A stretch of DNA of 64,000 bases from Tolypocladium sp. Sup5 PDA-1 (Eukaryota; Ascomycota; Sordariomycetes; Hypocreales; Ophiocordycipitaceae). The position numbers were made by a program, and so were the translations under genes. Below the pieces are notes generated by a model. That model did not search any database. It was not told the origin of the DNA and saw nothing but the letters and a program-made list of their open reading frames with translations. Each line of letters opens with the position of its first letter. The stretch's first letter is position 1. The stretch is from the NCBI GenBank assembly GCA_000750105.3, contig JPHH03000080.1, forward strand, positions 1 to 64,000, read 5' to 3'. This document shows positions 1 to 10,700 of this stretch, in pieces.

Positions 1-79
1 CGGCTGTTTGTTTGTGATGATGAGGCGGCGGCGGCGGCGGTTGCGGATATGGTGCGTGGGGTGGAGGGGGGCTGGTGGG

Positions 80-112
<33 letters not shown>

Positions 113-113
113 G
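1..113. other. Probable assembly artefact at the left edge: degraded copy of 56178-56266 plus a poly-G run
   Basis: Bases 1-89 align without gaps to 56178-56266, which lie inside the coding region of the small gene at 55919-56404. I count eight differences, at 40, 60, 68, 71, 75, 82, 86 and 89. In every one the copy at the window start has G, and they become denser rightwards until the sequence is an unbroken run of 30 G (84-113). Substitution only towards G that ends in poly-G is typical of two-colour sequencing reads losing signal. Unrelated sequence follows from 114. I therefore read this as a misjoin or a read-tail artefact, not a biological duplication. The reading frames that run through it should not be called genes. 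Confidence 0.7.
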
Positions 114-595
114 CGAGCTTGGGCCGTGATGGTTGTAGGAATGACGTTTGGATCTCGTGCTCGACACGCAGCAAGGGACACCACACCCCACTCGCCTGCC
201 CGGTACGTACCCCTCCCACCACAAGCCACCTCATGTAAGGCACGAGGTCGATGCCGCTTTGTCTCTATCAAGCTGCATTATCAGACCAGGGCATCGCAGA
301 TTGTTCCCGCTCTCTCATACAACACGTCTCGGTTCTCCTTTTCTTCTTCTCGCCTTTCAGAAAGAATAATGCTTCCTCCCCTCACGCATGAGAGAATGCC
401 CTCCGCCCTCACGTCATGAACCTCTTCAACGACACGGCCAGGATTCACGGCCAAAGAGATACGAGACCTTGTTGTCAAGCAAGACCTTGTTGTCAAGTGC
501 GCCCAGCTCTATTAAGCGCATTTGCCATTCTCCATCCGGCCATTGTCCCCGGTGATCTAGAACAACTATCGAAACCTCTCGTCCGTCATTGAACC
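114..595. other. Intergenic, upstream of the 222-aa gene
   Basis: No convincing coding region. It holds the presumed promoter and leader of the gene starting at 596. A short direct repeat of AGACCTTGTTGTCAAG occurs twice at about 464-498. The true left flank is uncertain because the first 113 bases look artefactual. Confidence 0.5.
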
Positions 596-1264
596 ATGCC
601 TCGCCCAATCGTCCTCTCACCAGCAACACCATCCGAACTCCTCGCCTACATCCTCTCCTACCACACCCACCCCACGACCCTCCTCATCAGCTGGCCCCGA
701 CAGCAATTCCTCGACGCCCTCATCCAGGACATGAAGCAACAGCTCTCCCACCCTGCCAGCCAAGACCAAGACGACGACCACCCGTCTCCGAACCATCCAC
801 TGCTCAAGGCAACCCTCATGCAGGTCGCCGTCTCGCGCCACATCCGCATCGTCTTCATCCCGACAATAACCCACCTCCGCGCCTACCTCGCCATCTTCTC
901 CGCCGCCGAGTCCCGGATCGCGCCGCCGCCGAGCCTCACGCCGTCGGGTGGCGCGCCCCTGCTGCTCGTGTACGGGTTCCTGGAGCTGCACCGCGACGGG
1001 AGCGAGTGGTCGGCGCAGGGGTTGAATACGTCTGCTGCCGGGTTCGTGGAGAGCGCGTCGAGGAACGGGTTTCGGGCGGCCATCGTGGAGCCGAGACAGA
1101 CGGACGCTGATGATGAGCTGCGGAAGGCTCTCGGCGAGAATGTGCCGGTGCTCAATGGGAGCACGAGGAGAGACGACGGCTCTTGGGGTGGTCGAACTGT
1201 CCCTATCCAGAGGGTCCTCGCTCGCTGGTTTGAGTTTGAATCACTCAAGGACGTGTCAAAGTAA
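596..1264 (+). CDS. Conserved-looking hypothetical protein, 222 aa; possible RecA-like fold
   Basis: A single-exon gene I do not recognise by name. The start lies in a CC-ATG-CC context after a CT-rich leader, and the stop is TAA. The protein alternates hydrophobic strands and helices: PTTLLISWPR (about 27-36), RIVFIPTITHL (about 84-94) and APLLLVYGFLELHRDG (about 117-132). It ends with a conserved-looking VPIQRVLARWFEFE. A buried strand closing in FLELH, followed by a serine-rich loop, loosely resembles the Walker-B half of RecA-like Rad51 paralogues or Elongator Elp6. There is no clear Walker-A P-loop, so a catalytic ATPase is unlikely. It is convergent with Nuf2, with about 185 bp between stop codons. 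That it is coding is fairly secure; the fold is a guess. Confidence 0.7.
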   Translation: MPRPIVLSPATPSELLAYILSYHTHPTTLLISWPRQQFLDALIQDMKQQLSHPASQDQDDDHPSPNHPLLKATLMQVAVSRHIRIVFIPTITHLRAYLAIFSAAESRIAPPPSLTPSGGAPLLLVYGFLELHRDGSEWSAQGLNTSAAGFVESASRNGFRAAIVEPRQTDADDELRKALGENVPVLNGSTRRDDGSWGGRTVPIQRVLARWFEFESLKDVSK

Positions 1265-1449
1265 CAGGCCGGAGTTGGCCACACAAGTACTCCGCATCAG
1301 AATCATCGTCCTTCATTATGCCAATACTCTATCGCCAGTTTCCATGCCAAAGACCATACAAGCCGCTGAACCCAACGCCAGACCGTGGTATCTCACATCA
1401 TGCCTCATCATAACAGTCATTCACAACCAATCCCTGCTTGGCAAAATGC

Positions 1450-2900
1450 CTAGCTAATGGTTTGCTCCATCTCCGTAATGTACAGCTTGATGTGAGACTC
1501 CATCTTCAGGTACTCGTCGTACGCGGTGTGAACCTCGTTCTCGATGTTCTCCTTGAGGTCGAGCATCTGTGGAAAGTTAGAATCCATATTCATACAACCA
1601 AGATCGGCTCAGGAGGTAGACGGCGGTGTACCTTTTTCTCAGTCTGCTCGATTCTCACCCGCCGAATCTCCATCTCCTTGGTCTTGTCCGTGTGCTCCTC
1701 GGTCAGCTTCTTGTGCACGGCCCTGAGCTCATGCATCTTCTCCTTTGCCTCCTGGGCCTTTTGGCTGCTCTGCTCGCGCAGCTTCTCCGTCCGCTCTGTC
1801 CACTTGCTCAGCTGTCGCTTCAGCATCGACTCCGCCCTCTCCACCTCGCGGGCGTTGTTGCCCCTCTCGGACAGGGCATCCCGTTGCTTAGCGTTCTTCG
1901 CCATCTCTTCCTCCTCCTTGCCAAGTTCTGCGGCGACCTCGTCGAGGATCTTGATACATGAAGCCACGTCCGTTGACACGACTGTGAAGGAATCGGCCGA
2001 TGTCTGAAGCGCCCGCGCCCGTCGATCGAGCGCGTCGATGTGCGACTTGTCGTTGTTTAGGATCTCGCGTAGCTCTGCGAGATTGTCCTGCAGCGCAGAC
2101 GGACTTTGGAGCATATAGGGTCGCAGCTTGGCGCTCTCTTGCTTCAGCGTCAACTTCTCCTGCGTCTTTTGCTCCAACACATTCGTCAATTCGCCCTTTT
2201 TCTGCTTCGCATCCTCCAGGCGTGTAGCAACCCTCTCTTGGTTCCGTCGCAGCTCCAACAGCCGCTTTTTCAGGTCCTCGTTCCGCATCGTCTTCTCCCG
2301 CACCTGCACCTCCATTGCCTTGCGGTTATGCTTCATGTCTTCGAGTCGGCCCTCGTTGTCCTGGTTCTCCGTATATAGCGTCTCTATCCTCGCCTTGGCC
2401 GACTCCGTCTTGTTGAAGTGCGCATCAATGACGCTAGTCTGCGACTCGCGGAAACGCACAAAGTTGATGAGGTAGCTGAAGATCTTGACGAGGCGCTCGT
2501 ACGTCGGCTTGTAGAGATCGTTGAAGCTGAAATCCGTAATTCCACACTCAAACAGCAGCCGCCGGAGCGACACATAGAAGCCCATCAGGTTGCGCGTGTC
2601 GGTGGGAATCACGTCGGAAAATTCGCCGCAGACGTCTTCGGCGGCGGCGCGCATAGCCGGCTCGACCGTCTCGCGTGTCGCATTCAGGAGCAGTTCTGCG
2701 AACCACTCAAATATTTGCTGCACGTGTGCTGGGTTCGGTTTTTGGAGGTCGGCCACCGTGAAGTTGATTCCAATGTCGGTGATGCAGCCAACAATCTCGC
2801 GGTCGGGGAGGCGCATGAACGCGTCCGCCTCTTCCTCCTTCTTGCGGGACCTGTTCTGCTGGGAGCTGGGAATGATGCTCATCCTCGGGTTATACGCCAT
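1450..2900 (-). CDS. nuf2: Kinetochore protein Nuf2
   Basis: Nuf2 is a subunit of the Ndc80 complex, which links kinetochores to spindle microtubules. Two exons: 1632-2900 and 1450-1566, with a 65-bp intron at 1567-1631 (GTACAC...CAG). The joined product is 461 aa, normal for Nuf2. The N-terminus (about 20-165) is a calponin-homology-like domain with the family features LPDREIVGCITDIG, an IFEWFAELLLN segment and GFYVSLRRLLFECGITDFS. The rest (about 180-461) is almost entirely heptad-rich coiled coil that would pair with Ndc80. The start at 2900 (MAYNPRMS) is chosen because it gives the expected N-terminus; an in-frame extension to 3110 looks like leader. Without the splice the frame ends in an unrelated proline-rich tail. 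Confidence 0.93.
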
Positions 2901-3051
2901 TTTATGGTATTTCGCGCGGCGGCGCAATCGATTCGCAGTGTCGTGTCGTGGGTTGAGGATGTGTGCGTTGCGATGACGGTGCTGGTGCTGATGTGGAGAT
3001 AAACAGCACTGACGCGTTGCTGTAGAAACAACAAGTTCATTCACGGACACC

Positions 3052-3057
3052 ACGTGA
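3052..3057. promoter_or_regulatory. E-box CACGTG upstream of nuf2
   Basis: The palindrome CACGTG sits in the context CCACGTGACC, about 152 bp upstream of the Nuf2 start codon. bHLH factors (Cbf1-like in fungi) bind this core. The function is inferred from position only, and a six-base match can arise by chance. Confidence 0.3.
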
Positions 3058-3386
3058 CCACCACTGGTCGCCTTCAACGACACATAGATGGCATTAGGCA
3101 GACTGATCAAGGTAGTGTTTCAATTGCTATTTCTGTCCAAGTTTGGGCTTTTATTTTCATGGCGCTTTAGACTGGGTGCGTTTACCTGATGTGTTGAGTG
3201 ACTGGGTTGAAATCTGCACCTTGGGAGGCGAGACAAGCGCCCCCTGTGTCCGCACACTCTGCTCCGAGGGAAGCAAAACAGGAGACGATGATTCAATTTT
3301 CTTCCATTTTCGCAAACATCCTCTTTATTAAAGCAAGATTCGTAGCAAGTCTATGCAATGTGCCACAGCTAAAACCTCCTGCTTGG

Positions 3387-3429
3387 TGAAGACCCGTTGT
3401 CATGAGCCGCGGAGCTCATCCGGTCTTCA
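3387..3429. repeat. Imperfect inverted repeat (possible hairpin)
   Basis: The outer arms TGAAGACC (3387-3394) and GGTCTTCA (3422-3429) are exact reverse complements. The inner arms ATGAGC (3402-3407) and GCTCAT (3414-3419) also pair around a 6-base loop. The spacers between arms are unequal. It lies between nuf2 and the thioredoxin gene and could be a structured 3' element or chance. Confidence 0.45.
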
Positions 3430-3599
3430 TGCTCATGCTTCCTCATGAGTCAACGGTACCATCTCCCTCGTGACACTTCTAAGCAGCATGCATCGTCCTG
3501 AGTACAATACACGCAAAGAGTAATTCTATCCCATTTTACTGTACAAATATCGTCAACCCCGTCACCAGGCGCCAAGTCGTCCTTCGCAATCTCGCCACC

Positions 3600-4169
3600 C
3601 TACGCCGCAAGCTTCCTCAGCGCCGTCACCAGCGCCGGCGGATTCGCACCCACCATCTCATCCACCTTCTTCCCATCCTTGAAGAAGAAAAACGTGGGCA
3701 TCGCGCGCACGCCCAGCGCCTGCGTCACGGCCGGCAGCGCGTCCACGTCGAACTTGACGAAATGCACCTTGTCCTTGAACTCCGCCTCGTCCGAGTGTCT
3801 GCGACGCAACCACACGTTAGCCATTGCCGTGTTTCATGTGGTCCATGAGCAGTCAAGTAAAGGAGGAGGATGAAAGGGGGCGTACTTGGCCAGGATGGGC
3901 GTAATGGCTTTGCAGGGCCCGCACCATTCTGCGAAACAGTCGACGATGACTTTGGGGTTGTTGGACACGGCCTGCTGAAACTCCTCGGAGCTGAGACGAC
4001 GATTGTCAACACGGCCTGGTTATAGTTCCTTCGTTGTCAGGAGCACTCACGTTTTGACCTCATGGACGATTCTGTTGGATGGCGTAGAGTGAAAGGCTCG
4101 CACCGAGGCCAGTGGTCGGGCCGGTCGCGTCGCAGACGCCAGAGATCGGACAAAGCGTGCTGAAGACAT
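3600..4169 (-). CDS. Mitochondrial thioredoxin
   Basis: A small disulfide reductase that keeps matrix protein cysteines reduced. Three exons: 4051-4169, 3886-3990 and 3600-3798, with introns 3991-4050 and 3799-3885. The product is 140 aa. Residues 1-40 form an Arg/Ser/Ala-rich, acid-free leader containing the RAFHST cleavage-like motif, a typical mitochondrial presequence. The thioredoxin fold follows with the redox site WCGPCK at 62-67. Downstream come VHFVKFDVDALP, the cis-Pro segment RAMPTFFFFKDGKKV, and a terminal helix ending LRKLAA. The start MSSARF at 4169 was chosen over a longer in-frame extension because it begins the presequence. It shares orientation with Nuf2, 0.7 kb away. Confidence 0.93.
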
Positions 4170-5360
4170 GATAGACGGAGTAACCCTCACAAATGATCGT
4201 ACAAGTCTATAAATTGCGATTGAGGAGGCACGTGGTTTGGTGATGGTTGATGGTTGATGGTTGAATGAATCAAAAGTCCGCATGGGGGCCAGATCGGGAT
4301 ATGTGGAGGATTGGTCATGAGCTAAGCAATCTGATTTGCCAAGACGGCCGATCGCGCAACACAACTACTTCGCCTCCCAGTCATTCAGAGAGCGTGCCCA
4401 TGGAATCCTCTCGACATGGTATGCACGGCAACAAAGCTGCTGGCTTTCAATCATTTGCTTTCCATTGACGTCGCTCTCGTACGAAGTAGCCATATCATAT
4501 ACAACAAGAGAGCATATGCAACCAGCACACGCCCGATGGCAAGATTCCCCAAACGCGTCATTCCCAGATGTCATTGATGAGTCCAGCAACATGACCCTCC
4601 CTTCTTCCTCGTCCAAAATCTTTCCTCTTATAAAAACAAGGCACCAATGTCGCCGAGAAACCCGGACGAATCCGTATGCGCGCTTCGCTAAATATCGTTT
4701 TCCGCAACGAGAGACCAATTCCGCTACCTTGCTCCATGGTTACAGAGACGTAAGAGCAGGCCGTCTGTCTGCAAAGACTCCAGTCGATGCCGTGAAAAGC
4801 TTCTGCCCATAGAAAGACACGGTCGGGTCCCGTTTTAGGGGTTACCAGGCAAACGCCAGCGATGAAGATCAATCCCAAATAACAAACCAGCCGAGAGATC
4901 AACTCTGCTTCGATGCACGGGTATCATATGCATTATATGTACTCAGAATTGAGAAAAGCAAATTGCAGTATACGCGCGCACTGTCGTCGCAACGCATGTC
5001 GACACGCAAGAATATGAAGTGATGTAGAGGGCGAAGAAACAGAAGCCGTCCCCCGTGTGATGGTCCTTTGAGATGAGCGTAGCCGGTAAGAAGAGTAGAA
5101 GAGTTCCCTTTTGCATTATTTTCCGAGATTTTTGTAGTCGTTTGATGTTTTGCAAGTGTGTTTGTGAGTTTGTGGTGTTTTCCAAGAAAATGTTTTAAGG
5201 AGTGACTCGGGTCAGTTTCGACAGCGACGAAGCAAGTACAAAGGGGAGTAATAGGCCGAGGCAAGGAAAATCGTCGTAGGACTGGCGGCCAAAATCCGTC
5301 GGCGGCGGGTACTTTCGGGAACTCTTCTCATCCGGCGTTGCTCATCATTGTCAAGGTTCA
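4170..5360. other. Intergenic, 1.19 kb: thioredoxin promoter and downstream region of the 811-aa gene
   Basis: Only short, overlapping reading frames without recognisable domains. It contains one copy of the recurrent motif TACGAAGTA (4480-4488). Nothing else stands out. Confidence 0.5.
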
Positions 5361-7796
5361 TCACATGAAAAGGGGACCGCTCTTCCTCCTCTCTTGGGTA
5401 TGGCCCCGGCCGTCAAGGGATACCCGCGGATGAATATCCAGCAGCTTGGCACTTCCAGCGCTGAAGTTTCGGGCGTGGCCCTTGCCCACATTCACGCTTC
5501 TGGCGCGTTGCAGGTCGACCTTCTCCACGCTCACGGGAGAGACGGGAGAAATGGGGGCTTCGCTATCCTCCTCATCGCCGGAATCGATATTCAGGAGACC
5601 CTCGCGGCTGCGCATCGTGTCCCTGTCATGGTGGTGGAACTGGACGACTTGGGGTTTTGCACCCACAGCACCCCATTTCACATCACCTTCTTGCATCGGC
5701 TCATCCTCGTCGCTGCTCGGGCGACCCTCTCCAGAGCGGCGTCCAGCCGCGAACACGCCAGAGCTGCGGTCCGGCGCTAAGCGAGACAGGTAGTCGTCAT
5801 CGGCGATGGCGAGGTCTTCCTGGGTGCTATTAGTTGGCGAATCAGACAATGGTTGTTCGCGGCGGTTCGCTCGCGCAACGCTGTCGCGCATTGTCGACAT
5901 CGTCCGCCGGCTTCCAACCCGCCCTGAAAGCCAGGATCCTTCCGAGTCGATTGACGCAAGAGAAATGGACTGGTGGGGATCTGGTGACTGCGCGCCATAG
6001 ATCCTTTCCGTCGCCGTAGGCGTCTGACGAACTCCCTCTATGGGGCGAGGGTCAGACGGCGGCGTGCCCTGGTGTGCGAAGCGTCCCAGTTGCTTCTCCG
6101 TCTCGGGTGTTTTGACTTCTGCGACAATAGGGAGCGGTGGCTCTGATTCGGGAGACTGCACGCGCGAGTCGGGGGGCGAGAGTGGAAATTCCGGAAGGTC
6201 TTCGCGGAACCGCGACCGTGTTCGTTTGGGTGCCGCGCCAATCTTACTCGCCAGATAGTTGCCCTGCGTAGACACGTCATCGCCTTGTAGTCTTGCCAGG
6301 GCCTCCGCCTGAGCCTGGGCCTGGGCCTGAGCCGTTGCAGCAGCATGCATCTCCTCGCGAGACGTGTTAGAGAAGGATGACGGGCCAGAGTTGCGCCGGT
6401 TCCTCCCTCCCCACTTCAGGAATGAGGTGAAGGAGAGACGGGCAGCCTTGATGCTGCTTTCCGAGTCTTTTCGTGGAGAGTCATTCTCGACCATCGTCTT
6501 GTCCTTGTCTGAGCTCAGCGTCGACTTCGACTGCGACTTCTTGGCCCGCAAAATGCCGGCGAGCATGGAACCCTGCGGCAATGCCGAAACCGGTTCATCG
6601 GCCTCCGGTGGCGGCACGGTACGCACTATCGGCACCTCAGGCTCCTCAACTGACGATGGCTCCTCGAGAGGGATGGTTTCGGTTCGGTGGAACGACTCTA
6701 GTGGCTCCTTCGACTGCACTTCTTCGACATCGGCCATAGGCTCAGCCGTAGGAGACTCACGCCTCTTGGAAGACGTCACGACCGCTGAAGGAGGATCAAT
6801 TCCCAGGCCGACCAGTTCGCGGCCCATGACGCCACGTTCGAGGTTCTCGGGCGGTGGCGTTCCCGACATCTTGGCCTCTGCCTCTTCTCTCCGCTGCTTC
6901 TCGACCCTGCGGGCCAGCCTGCGCTCCATTCTCTCTTGGTCGTCTTGTCGCTTCCTTTCGCGCCTTCTGTTGTCCCTCTCCATCAGTTCTCTTAGATCGC
7001 TGGCGTCGAGGCCATCGGCGAGGTCGTCTATCCTCCGGCGCGAATCCAACATCTCTTCCGGTATGGCCTCCCGCTCAGCAAAGCTCTTTTTCTGTGAGCC
7101 AGCCCGGACCGGCGCCGATGCTCTTGATGGAGTCCATCGGGTCCCTGGGGCGCATCGCAAAGTCGGTCGAGGCGCTAGTAGCGAATCCAGCGCAGACACT
7201 TTGTAGGAAACGAAATCCGAGTCTGACGACCGGGTCGAATGAAGGGAGTCGGGGAGAGGTAGCGACACGTTGGACGTGGGTTTATCCCACTGGCCGCCAT
7301 TGCCGGTCGTCTTGACTCTCTTGCTGCTCTGCTTGGTCAATGCCCCGGAGGCCCATGCATCGGCGGCTGCCCGCGTGGGCATGAAGGCGCTCATGGCCTT
7401 GATCTCGGCCTCTCTGTCGGGGTCCTCCCTCCTCCTCTTGCTACTCTTCCTCCTCGTCGGAGGATGGCTGTTCTTGTGATATAGGGTCGGCGTTCGCTCC
7501 CAGGCACGGTCCTCTGCCCTGCCATCGGGCGCGCTGCCAGCGGGAAGGGTTCCTTCCCGAGCGCCATTGTTGTGCCGATCAACCCGGATCGAGTCATTGC
7601 GTCCGGGCGAGAAACTGTACGTTCGTTGTCGACGTTGCAGCTTGGCGGGTTCTGTACGCTGCTTCTTCTTGGAGACAGCCCTCGTCATGGCTCCCTCTGC
7701 GTGGCTCCGCGCCGGGGGGCCCTCGCCGTCTGAGAGGGCGGCGCCGCTCCTGGAGCGCTTGCGGGCGCCCTTGCGCCGAAACGGCCACAAGGCCAT
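5361..7796 (-). CDS. Large, mostly disordered hypothetical protein, 811 aa
   Basis: An intronless frame of 811 codons. The start is at 7796 (MALWPFRRKGARKR), a short aromatic motif followed by a very basic stretch. I do not recognise a family. Most of the chain is Ser/Pro/Glu-rich and low in hydrophobics, so it is probably disordered. A highly charged Arg/Glu coiled coil lies at about 265-310. A QAQAQAQAE tract sits near residue 490 next to basic RFREDLPEFPLSPP. Many S-P and R-x-x-S sites suggest phosphorylation. Basic clusters at 7-17, 115-123 and 158-163 could be nuclear signals. There is no transmembrane segment or signal peptide. Frame length and composition make a real gene likely; the role is unknown. 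Confidence 0.8.
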   Translation of the reverse strand: MALWPFRRKGARKRSRSGAALSDGEGPPARSHAEGAMTRAVSKKKQRTEPAKLQRRQRTYSFSPGRNDSIRVDRHNNGAREGTLPAGSAPDGRAEDRAWERTPTLYHKNSHPPTRRKSSKRRREDPDREAEIKAMSAFMPTRAAADAWASGALTKQSSKRVKTTGNGGQWDKPTSNVSLPLPDSLHSTRSSDSDFVSYKVSALDSLLAPRPTLRCAPGTRWTPSRASAPVRAGSQKKSFAEREAIPEEMLDSRRRIDDLADGLDASDLRELMERDNRRRERKRQDDQERMERRLARRVEKQRREEAEAKMSGTPPPENLERGVMGRELVGLGIDPPSAVVTSSKRRESPTAEPMADVEEVQSKEPLESFHRTETIPLEEPSSVEEPEVPIVRTVPPPEADEPVSALPQGSMLAGILRAKKSQSKSTLSSDKDKTMVENDSPRKDSESSIKAARLSFTSFLKWGGRNRRNSGPSSFSNTSREEMHAAATAQAQAQAQAEALARLQGDDVSTQGNYLASKIGAAPKRTRSRFREDLPEFPLSPPDSRVQSPESEPPLPIVAEVKTPETEKQLGRFAHQGTPPSDPRPIEGVRQTPTATERIYGAQSPDPHQSISLASIDSEGSWLSGRVGSRRTMSTMRDSVARANRREQPLSDSPTNSTQEDLAIADDDYLSRLAPDRSSGVFAAGRRSGEGRPSSDEDEPMQEGDVKWGAVGAKPQVVQFHHHDRDTMRSREGLLNIDSGDEEDSEAPISPVSPVSVEKVDLQRARSVNVGKGHARNFSAGSAKLLDIHPRVSLDGRGHTQERRKSGPLFM

Positions 7797-10700
7797 TTCG
7801 TGCTTTCCGTCTCGATCGGATGGTGATTACAAGTCGTCGTGGATTGGGTGTCGATTAGAATTTTGGCGGGAAATCGGCGGCTTGTACGGTTGCATCGTGG
7901 TTGTCTGGAAAGCGGCTGTGAAGTTGAAGAATCATGTAGGTATGACGAGCACGGGTAGAGCGACCACGGCTAATTAGATGTAGTCGTTCAGTCAGTCGAT
8001 CGGTCGGTCGGCCGGTTGGTCGGTCGCGTGACGGGGAGGGGGCTCGAGAGAAAATCGGCGCGACAGGAGGCGAGGGTGAGAGCAGTCGTCGGCTAAGGGC
8101 GAACAAAAAGCGCTGGCGACACGCGTTGGGCGTCGAGGGCGTCAAGTGGGCGGCTGTGGCATGCAGCGAGCCAGCGGCAAAGCGTGGTCAAGCAATCAAC
8201 CTCCCTACCAGCGCACCAGCGGCGAGGGATCGTTCGTATTGTATGGGAGGGATGGAATGCACACGCCGATTCTAATCCGTACTGGCCTCAGGGTCCCAGA
8301 ATAGAAAGGGCGACTGGTTCCAGAGCGTGCAGGGGCGCTGAGCGGAGGGAGGCGGTGGTAGTCCGTAATTACTGGTGATAACAGGAGCAAGAAATGCTGT
8401 GTAGGAGCGAGCAATGCAATCCAGCCAAGAGTCCAGTGGGATGGAGGGCGGAGATGGCTCCGAGTCCATCGGGTGCTGCACAGGCGGGAGGGACGTGGTT
8501 AAAAATGACGGCCATTCCGCTGCCACGGTGCTCAGTGGAGGCATCTGGATCCTCAGTGGGCGCAGATGCCCCTGGCAAGCGGCAAGCCTGACAAGCCTGG
8601 CCCGCAGCACCGCGAGGCAGCGCCCCAGGAGCGCTTTTTTAGTGCCATCCCACGGATCGGATCCAGTGCGCCAGCCTGGAGGTACGCTGCAGTGGGTAGC
8701 GGCGCGCTGCAGCACCGGCGGTGAGGTACTCGCAGCCGCCGTACCGCCCATACATGATTCGGCTTGGGCTGCACTGGGGGCCTGGGGCCAATCCAACGGA
8801 CCCCAGGGACCCGTTGGAGGGACCCGTTGACCCGTTAGGAGGGGTAGGGGGGGCGCACCCACTGGCGGACATCCACTGGCAGACATGCACCGACATCCAC
8901 TTCGCTCTCTGTTGGCACCAGCAACCTTCCACTTGCCTTGAATGTCTCTGTTCAGCGTCAGTGCCACGGCTGTTCGAAGCTGGAGCGCTCTGTGCTGCAT
9001 GCTGGCAGGCAGAGGGACTGAAGGCTGACGTGACAATGGGAAGAAAAACGCAGGGAGCCAAAGCGGGGGCCTGTGAAAAGGCTGGGGGTTGTGCGCACCC
9101 ACTTGCCAACGGCGTGCAAGGCAGGAAGTGCCCGAGTGCGAGTGAGTGCCTTCCCTCACTCGTTTCACGCTGAAAGAATGGGTACACGAGTTGCTTCGTG
9201 CGAGACTCCACGATGTGCGCATCCAATTTCCTCCTCCTCCGGCATTGACTCGACGTCTGCTCAATGCCTCTGCACCTGTGCCACGGCGCAATAACTGCGC
9301 TCGAGATCTGTCCCGCCACCCGCCTCTCTCTGCGCCTGCCAAGACGCTGTCACGCTCGATCTGCTGTGGAGGCGCGGCAGTGCACGCACACTGCGCTGTA
9401 AGTACTCCGTAGTCCGCTCTCCGTAGACACACTCGTCTCGGCCTGATCCAGCCCTCGCAACCAACCGTCGACGGTCATGTCTGGTACCGTGCGTGCTGTG
9501 AAAGACCTAATGAATGCATGCAGCTTTCCTCAATAGTGTATGCGGCCTCGCGCTGCCCCAACATGTGCAGCGTCGCAGGGCTCGATATGTCTCGTTCTCG
9601 CGCCTCTCGGTCTGCCCGCCCCTTGAAATGGCACTACGACAAGGAGCGGTTCCATGTCTTCAAAGTACAAGGGCGTACGGATACCCCGTTGCTCTGTTCC
9701 GCCACCTCCGTCCGAGATCAGTGGCCACGCTTCGTCAACGGCTCTCTCTGGATGCTGCGGATGGATCATATGGCCTCTCCTGGCCACAAAAGTCCATTCG
9801 CGTCCTAGCCATTCACAAGACGGGTGTGGTAACGACCGGACTACGAGCAGGAACGAGGAGGGGAAGCATCTGGATGTCTCCAATGGATACGCACGCGTTG
9901 CCACCGCGCAGCCACACCTCCTAGCGCAGGCCTCTCCCTCTTGTTCTTGTTCTCATGATCCCGTGCCTCTACCGCCGCGGACGACGCGGCCGACCCAGGA
10001 TGTTCGTGCCCTGCTTTTCCTACGAGAGGCAAGTGCTGGGCCAGTCCGGGTTCGCTGGCGCAGACGCCTCCCTCTTCCGTGAAACACGCGGTTGCTTTTG
10101 CTCTCGATGACGGACGACCCAATGGCTAGTCAGGCTTTCGCCCTCGCCTTCGAGGAGACGACTGAGGCTCCTCGACGAACGGCCGTCGTCGGTTCCTGAT
10201 TCAGATCCCGTTCACAGTGTCTCCAACCCTCCATTCTCTGTCTTGCTTCCGAGCCCGAGCCGCGCCATTGGGAGCATTATTTGCTCCGCGCCGTCGCCAC
10301 GTTTGGTATGTATACTTCGTACAGGCGCTGCCACCGCGCCTCTCGACGGCCTCTCCTTCCTACGTCTTTCTCTGGCATTGCGCCCAGAGCTGATGCGGGC
10401 CGAGGCGCGCAGCGTGTACGGACTATGGATGTACTTGGTATTCGTACTCCCTACCTACCTCGTACCCCTACCTCGCTGTCGCTGAGGTTCCTAAGGTCGA
10501 ATGCGGGAGTTCGTATCACGCAGGAACCGTTTGCCCTGGACCCGCCTTGGCCCTTCGTATTCACCCGCCTTCTCGGTTCTGCCCACGTACGAAGTACAGA
10601 GGCGGAAGAGGGCTGAGCAACGGGTAGAATGGGATTCCATGCCTCCGGGCTTGGTACCACCGCCACTTCTCCCGGTCGTTTCCAACATGTTCACGATGCT

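Larger units (their letters stand above)
2901..3599. other. Intergenic: Nuf2 promoter and downstream region of thioredoxin
   Basis: No coding region supported. A perfect CACGTG E-box lies at 3052-3057, about 150 bp upstream of the Nuf2 start. An imperfect hairpin lies at 3387-3429. Confidence 0.5.

Noticed and set aside
8..419. Gly- and Arg-rich reading frames at the window start
   Set aside because: They run through the poly-G tract and the degraded copy of 56.2 kb; the composition is an artefact.
8272..9432. 386-codon open frame on the minus strand
   Set aside because: No domain, random-looking Cys/Arg/Pro/Ser content, many overlapping frames in GC-rich DNA, and no splice or start context to support it.
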